From: an uncultured Altererythrobacter sp.
GTDB lineage: Bacteria > Pseudomonadota > Alphaproteobacteria > Sphingomonadales > Sphingomonadaceae
Direction: 5' to 3'
Assembly: GCA_913055875.1 (NCBI GenBank)
Contig: CAJXJY010000005.1
Coordinates: 186,001-250,000, forward strand
Length of the DNA stretch: 64,000 nucleotides
The translations under genes and the position numbers were made by a program. Positions 60,289 to 64,000 of the stretch are shown one piece after another. Positions within the stretch are counted from its first letter, which is position 1; every line of letters starts with the position of its first letter. The notes beneath the pieces are model-generated. The model searched no databases. It had not been told where the DNA came from and saw nothing but the letters and a program-made list of their open reading frames with translations.

Positions 60289-62448
60289 GTGCGTGTGCGA
60301 GACGCAGCGCTGTCGTTCTGTGCTGCGGCGTTGCTTGGCGGCTGCGCGCACACCGCACAGCCCTCCGAGCCGTCGTTCCCGGTCGCGCCGATTCTGTTCA
60401 CCGACCGCTTCGAGGCGTCCGAGGGACTGACCTTCAACGGACGCGGCGAACTCTACGTCGGCGCCAACCGCGCGGTTTGGCGGATGACGCCCGACGGCGG
60501 CGCTGAGAAGATCGCCGAAGTGAGCACCCATCTCGGTCAGGCCGGGATCGGCGAGACCGATATCCTCGCCGCCGATTTCGGGCCGACCAACGTCTTCAGC
60601 GACGGCGAGGGCGGGGCGGCGATCGACGGCGCGGTGTGGCGCATCGCGCCCGACGGCTCGAAACGCGTCGCCGCGACCGGCATTCGCGATCCCAACGCCA
60701 TCGTCGTGATGCCCGGCGGGCAGGTGCTGGTGTCCAACGACGGCACCAATGCGATCTACCGCCTCGCCGGTAACGGCAAGGCCGAGCTGTGGACCGATGC
60801 GGTGCCGTTTCCCAACGGCATGGTCGTCTCGCAGGACGGGCGAACGGTCTACGCCGCGCAGATATTCTCCGCCATCGGACCGGTGGTGTTCGACGGCGGG
60901 CTGTGGGCGATCGAGGTGCTGGCGAACGGCGATGCCGGAGCGGCGCGCCGCGTTGCGGATACCGGTGCGAGCGGGGCGGACGGACTCGCGATCGACCGGC
61001 TCGGCCGGGTCTATATCGCCGACAACCAGAACGGCCGCATCCTGCGCTACGATCCGGAGAGCGGCGCGGTGGCAGTGATCGCCGAGGGCATGCCAAACGT
61101 CGCCAGCCTCGTCTTCGGCGAAGGCGATTTCGACCATCGCTCGCTCTATGCGACGACGACCTTCCGCGGCGGGGGGAAGCTGTGGCGTATACCCGTCGGT
61201 ATCGAAGGCGCGGAAGTCGGCCGCGCGGATATTCTCGCAGGCGCGCAGTCCGCACAATTCGAACTCGATTGCGGGCGGATCGACCGGATGCTCGAGGGCG
61301 CGGTCGCCGAAGGCCGCACCGTCGGCGCCTCGGCGCTGGTGTGGAAGGACGGCGCCGAGGCCTGCTTCGAGCAAGCCGGCGCGGCCGACCGCGAGGCGGG
61401 CAGGCCGTTCGCGCGCGACACGCTGGTGCAGATCTTCTCGATGACCAAGCCGGTCACCGGTGTCGCGCTGATGCAATTGTGGGAGCAGGGCAAGTTCGGG
61501 CTCGACGATCCGCTCGAACGGCACCTGCCGCAATTCGCCGGAACGCAGGTGTTCGACCATGTCGGCGAGGACGGCGAAATCGTCACAAGGCCGCCCGGCC
61601 GCAAGATCACCGTCCGCGACGTGCTGCGGCACACGGCGGGCTTCACCTACGGCAATGCCGGCCACCCGAGCGATCCGGTGTGGGACGAGCTGGAGCCGCT
61701 GTCGGCGGACCACACGCTGGCCGAATTCGCCGACCGCATGGCGCAGGTGCCGCTGCTCTACGATCCGGGCACGCACTGGCACTACAGCGCCGGGGTCGAC
61801 GTCCAGGCGCGGCTGGTCGAGGTGCTCTCGGGGCAGGACTTCGCCGACTATGTGCGCGAACATATCTTCGCGCCGCTCGGGATGGCGGACAGCGGCTGGA
61901 AGCGCGGCGAGGCCGACTTGCCGCGGCTCGCGCGGATCTACGTCGCCGGGGGCGAGGGCGCGCTCAAACCGATGCCGCGCGAGAGCTGGCTCGAGCCCAA
62001 TTTCAAGGGCAAGCCGATGACGATGGGCGGCTCGGGCATCGTCACCACGGTCGACGACTATATGCGCTTCGCGCGCATGCTGCTCGGCGAGGGAACGCTC
62101 GACGGGGTGCGGATCCTGAAGCCTTCGACGGTGCGCCTGATGGCGACCGACCATCTCGACCCGCGCATTCCGGCGGCGAACCGGTTGTGGTTGCCGGGCA
62201 AGGGCAGCGGCGGGTTCGGGTTCGATGTCTTCGTCCGTACCGCGCAACCGCAAACACCGCAGGAAAACCGCGGCGCGGTCGGCGAATTCTTCTGGGACGG
62301 CTATCCCTCGATGCTGTTCTGGGTCGATCCGGTGAACGATATGGCGGTGGTGTTCGCGACGCAGAAGGTGCCGTTCGACAACGCGCTCCATCACGATTTC
62401 CGCGATGCGGTGTATGGCGCGGACTATCTCGGGCCGGAGGGGGACTGA
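60289..62448 (+). CDS. SMP-30-like propeller fused to class C beta-lactamase-like hydrolase
   Basis: This is a 719-residue fusion. A lipobox-type N-terminus (ALLGGCAHT) precedes a propeller (about 40-320) of the SMP-30/gluconolactonase-like type (EGLTFNGRGELYVGANRAVW, DPNAIVVMPGGQVLVSNDG, LAIDRLGRVYIADNQNGRIL). From about 330 a serine hydrolase domain follows: Ser384 in IFSMTKPVTG (SxxK) and Tyr499 in HWHYSAGVD. These are class C beta-lactamase/esterase catalytic residues. The GTG at 60289 is 4 bp after the preceding stop, but GTG at 60268 or 60295 is possible. Role unknown; two linked activities on one substrate are plausible. Confidence 0.85.
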   Translation: MRVRDAALSFCAAALLGGCAHTAQPSEPSFPVAPILFTDRFEASEGLTFNGRGELYVGANRAVWRMTPDGGAEKIAEVSTHLGQAGIGETDILAADFGPTNVFSDGEGGAAIDGAVWRIAPDGSKRVAATGIRDPNAIVVMPGGQVLVSNDGTNAIYRLAGNGKAELWTDAVPFPNGMVVSQDGRTVYAAQIFSAIGPVVFDGGLWAIEVLANGDAGAARRVADTGASGADGLAIDRLGRVYIADNQNGRILRYDPESGAVAVIAEGMPNVASLVFGEGDFDHRSLYATTTFRGGGKLWRIPVGIEGAEVGRADILAGAQSAQFELDCGRIDRMLEGAVAEGRTVGASALVWKDGAEACFEQAGAADREAGRPFARDTLVQIFSMTKPVTGVALMQLWEQGKFGLDDPLERHLPQFAGTQVFDHVGEDGEIVTRPPGRKITVRDVLRHTAGFTYGNAGHPSDPVWDELEPLSADHTLAEFADRMAQVPLLYDPGTHWHYSAGVDVQARLVEVLSGQDFADYVREHIFAPLGMADSGWKRGEADLPRLARIYVAGGEGALKPMPRESWLEPNFKGKPMTMGGSGIVTTVDDYMRFARMLLGEGTLDGVRILKPSTVRLMATDHLDPRIPAANRLWLPGKGSGGFGFDVFVRTAQPQTPQENRGAVGEFFWDGYPSMLFWVDPVNDMAVVFATQKVPFDNALHHDFRDAVYGADYLGPEGD

Positions 62449-62557
62449 GCGCACCGCCAACCCCCGAGCATCCATCGAACGAGATTTTCCTGTCCTACAG
62501 GCGCCCGAATCGCCTAGGCTGCCGGCGCTCTTTCGCACCGTGAATCGCCTTCGCACC

Positions 62558-62583
62558 AAGCCCCGCCATCCCGGCGGGGCTTT
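62558..62583. terminator. Bidirectional terminator
   Basis: A 10-bp stem (62558-62567 with 62573-62582) is followed by ttt and lies between convergent genes: 110 bp after the hydrolase fusion and 83 bp after the response regulator stop. Confidence 0.65.
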
Positions 62584-62664
62584 GCGGTTTGACGCGCTCC
62601 TTTGGGATTCAATTTATGCCGTGCAGCGGATGTATTTCATCAACTTGCACGCGGCGCAATCGAC

Positions 62665-63234
62665 TTACACGAAGCCGAGCACCTCCAGCTTGCGCCGCAG
62701 GCCGAGCTCGTCGAACGGCTTGACGACATATTCGTCCGCCCCCGCCGCGATGCCGTCATGAATATCGTGCACGCTCGATTTCGAAGTGCAGAAGACGACC
62801 TTGGCATTCCCGCCACCGGGTAGCGCGCGCAGGGTCGCGACGAAATCGAGGCCGCTCATCACCGGCATGTCCCAATCGGTCAGCACGAGGTCGGGCATCG
62901 CCTTGCGGCAATGGGCGAGCGCTTCCTCGCCGTTCTCGGCTTCGAGCACGGTGAACCCGATCCCGCTCACGATCCGCCGCGCCACCTTCCGGATCATCCG
63001 CGAATCGTCGACCACCAGGCAGAGACGCTGCCCGGCTTGTGCCGGAGACGCGGCGGCGGCCGCCTTGGCCGCCGCGACGATCGCCTCGGTATCGTCGACC
63101 GGGGGTTCGGCAGGCTCGGAATGAGCGGCCGGTGGCGGCGCGGGCGCCGCCCGCGACTCGCTTGGCGGGCGCGCTTCGCCCGGCTCGTTGGCGGGCCGGC
63201 CCGAGCGCAGGTCGCGTTTGATCAGATGCTTCAT
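62665..63234 (-). CDS. Response regulator with long N-terminal linker
   Basis: This is a 189-residue protein. Residues 1-68 are a Pro/Ala/Glu-rich linker without a known domain. Residues 70-189 are a receiver domain with acid pocket Asp76-Asp77 (CLVVDDSRMIRKVARRI), phosphoacceptor Asp120 in LVLTDWDMPVMSG, and Lys in YVVKPFDE. No output domain follows. Its ATG overlaps the stop of the gene upstream (ATGA). A CheY-like signalling role is probable. The partner kinase is unknown. Confidence 0.88.
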   Translation of the reverse strand: MKHLIKRDLRSGRPANEPGEARPPSESRAAPAPPPAAHSEPAEPPVDDTEAIVAAAKAAAAASPAQAGQRLCLVVDDSRMIRKVARRIVSGIGFTVLEAENGEEALAHCRKAMPDLVLTDWDMPVMSGLDFVATLRALPGGGNAKVVFCTSKSSVHDIHDGIAAGADEYVVKPFDELGLRRKLEVLGFV

Positions 63235-63566
63235 CGGCCGATGTCCTGCCGCGGGAGAAGACTGCCGAACTGCGCCAGCGCATCGGCGCGGTCCGCGTGC
63301 CGGTGCTGCGCGAGCGGGGAATCGCGGGCCACATCGTCCTGCGGTTCCGGCATTCCCTGCTCTTCCGGTGTCATGCAGATATGCAGATAGGGCACCCAGA
63401 CATCGCCGTATTCGGCTTTTTGGTACCACACGTCGAGCACGTCGTAGCTCGCCCAGCGCCCGTCGGGTTCGCGCATACGCACCCCTTCGCCGATCCGCGG
63501 CACCGCGGAAAAGCGCAACTTGTGCTGGCTCTGGTGAGTCTCGTTCTGGACTTCGATTTCGATCAC
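63231..63566 (-). CDS. Unknown protein coupled to the response regulator (111 aa)
   Basis: I do not recognise this protein. MIEIEVQNETHQSQHKLRFS begins a beta-rich part; PDGRWASYDVLDVWYQKAEY is conserved-looking. It has one Cys and a charged C-terminal tail. The stop overlaps the response regulator start (ATGA), so the two are made together. It may be a signalling partner. It diverges from the SPFH gene with 110 bp between. Confidence 0.6.
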   Translation of the reverse strand: MIEIEVQNETHQSQHKLRFSAVPRIGEGVRMREPDGRWASYDVLDVWYQKAEYGDVWVPYLHICMTPEEQGMPEPQDDVARDSPLAQHRHADRADALAQFGSLLPRQDIGR

Positions 63567-63676
63567 TGGCGACGCCCCGTTCCTGCCGGGGCGATTCGTA
63601 GGATCAAATCCTTGCCGAATTGCAAAGCCCGCGCGGGGCGCTACGATGCGATCGGAGTGGATGAGAGGTAGGCGAT

Positions 63677-64000
63677 ATGGGCAATTTGCTGTTCGTGGCG
63701 TTTCTGGTGGCGATCATCGTACTGGTGCTGTTCACCACCGTGCGCGTGGTCAAGCAGGGTTACGTCTACACGATCGAGCGACTCGGCAAGTTCACCAAGG
63801 CGGCCGATCCGGGCCTGCATATCCTCGTCCCCTTCATCGATCGCGTCGGTCACAAGATCAACGTGATGGAGCAGGTGCTCGACATTCCCGGGCAGGAAAT
63901 CATCACCAAGGACAACGCCATGGTCGGGGTCGACGCGGTGGTCTTCTTCCAGGTGCTCGAGGCGGGCAAGGCGGCCTACGAGGTCTCCGGCCTGCACAAC
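63677..64000 (+). CDS. Stomatin/SPFH-family protein (partial, QmcA-like)
   Basis: The first 108 codons of a gene that runs off the window. A single N-terminal membrane segment ([20 protein letters not shown]) precedes an SPFH domain ([60 protein letters not shown]), typical of QmcA/YbbK paraslipins. These form large membrane-associated oligomers. An NfeD-like partner usually follows, but lies outside this window. Confidence 0.88.
   Translation, partial: MGNLLFVAFLVAIIVLVLFTTVRVVKQGYVYTIERLGKFTKAADPGLHILVPFIDRVGHKINVMEQVLDIPGQEIITKDNAMVGVDAVVFFQVLEAGKAAYEVSGLHN

Overview
The window comes from a high-GC alphaproteobacterium, most likely a member of the Sphingomonadales near Erythrobacteraceae. 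I infer this from the gene families present (GapR/DUF2312, DUF1244, MsrQ, the TIGR04282/TIGR04283 glycosyltransferase pair, PurT, the DUF2975-XRE pair and an exported PQQ dehydrogenase) and from codon use. No database search was possible. The DNA is chromosomal and densely packed. There are no rRNA or tRNA genes, no CRISPR, and no insertion sequence or prophage.

Layout. At 0.2-5.3 kb lie two arsenosugar-type glycosyltransferases, a DUF305-LVIVD fusion coupled to a DJ-1/PfpI protein, and pcm. At 5.4-8.2 kb is groES-groEL with a promoter and CIRCE operator, next to a large palindromic repeat. At 8.3-11.4 kb are a MATE exporter, a cytochrome c lipoprotein and a methyltransferase. At 11.6-12.9 kb rplJ-rplL run leftward behind a structured leader. 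At 13-17.2 kb are an AraC regulator, exported proteins, a small-peptide/DUF2975/XRE operon and a LuxR-HTH/glyoxalase fusion. At 17.5-26.5 kb are rpoB and rpoC, with an unknown small gene overlapping both. At 26.6-40.5 kb are metabolic and membrane genes: gltX, a SulP transporter, msrQ, pyk, an aldonolactone-oxidase-like flavoprotein with a lipoprotein, gapR, an SDR, a CPBP protease, yebC and ruvC. At 40.5-48 kb are a second large repeat, an ArsC-like protein, a glycerophosphodiesterase, a DCC protein, a saccharopine-dehydrogenase-like/DUF4166 protein, ubiG, lysC and purT. At 48-52 kb katA and katG sit in tandem. At 52-62.4 kb are mostly exported enzymes: nitronate monooxygenase, PhoX-like DUF839, a TolB-like propeller, an alpha/beta hydrolase, a PQQ-cytochrome c dehydrogenase, a dienelactone hydrolase and a propeller/beta-lactamase fusion. 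The right edge holds a response regulator with its coupled partner and the start of a stomatin/SPFH gene.

Most striking observations. (1) The copies of a nested palindromic repeat at 7.9-8.25 kb and 40.5-40.7 kb differ in stem sequence, but the changes are compensated so that the hairpins survive. A third, similarly built element sits at 46-198. All three directly follow a stop codon. (2) A 125-codon gene of unknown function and different codon use is wedged between rpoB and rpoC, with overlapping stop/start codons on both sides. (3) rplJ-rplL are detached from rpoBC and inverted relative to them. (4) Several unusual fusions are present: DUF305-LVIVD, LuxR-VOC with a possible internal start, and propeller-beta-lactamase. 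(5) An XRE/DUF2975 operon has a promoter interleaved with TCGATA repeats.

Co-directional genes are often translationally coupled by ATGA, GTGA, TTGA or TGATG overlaps, and several convergent pairs overlap at their 3' ends.
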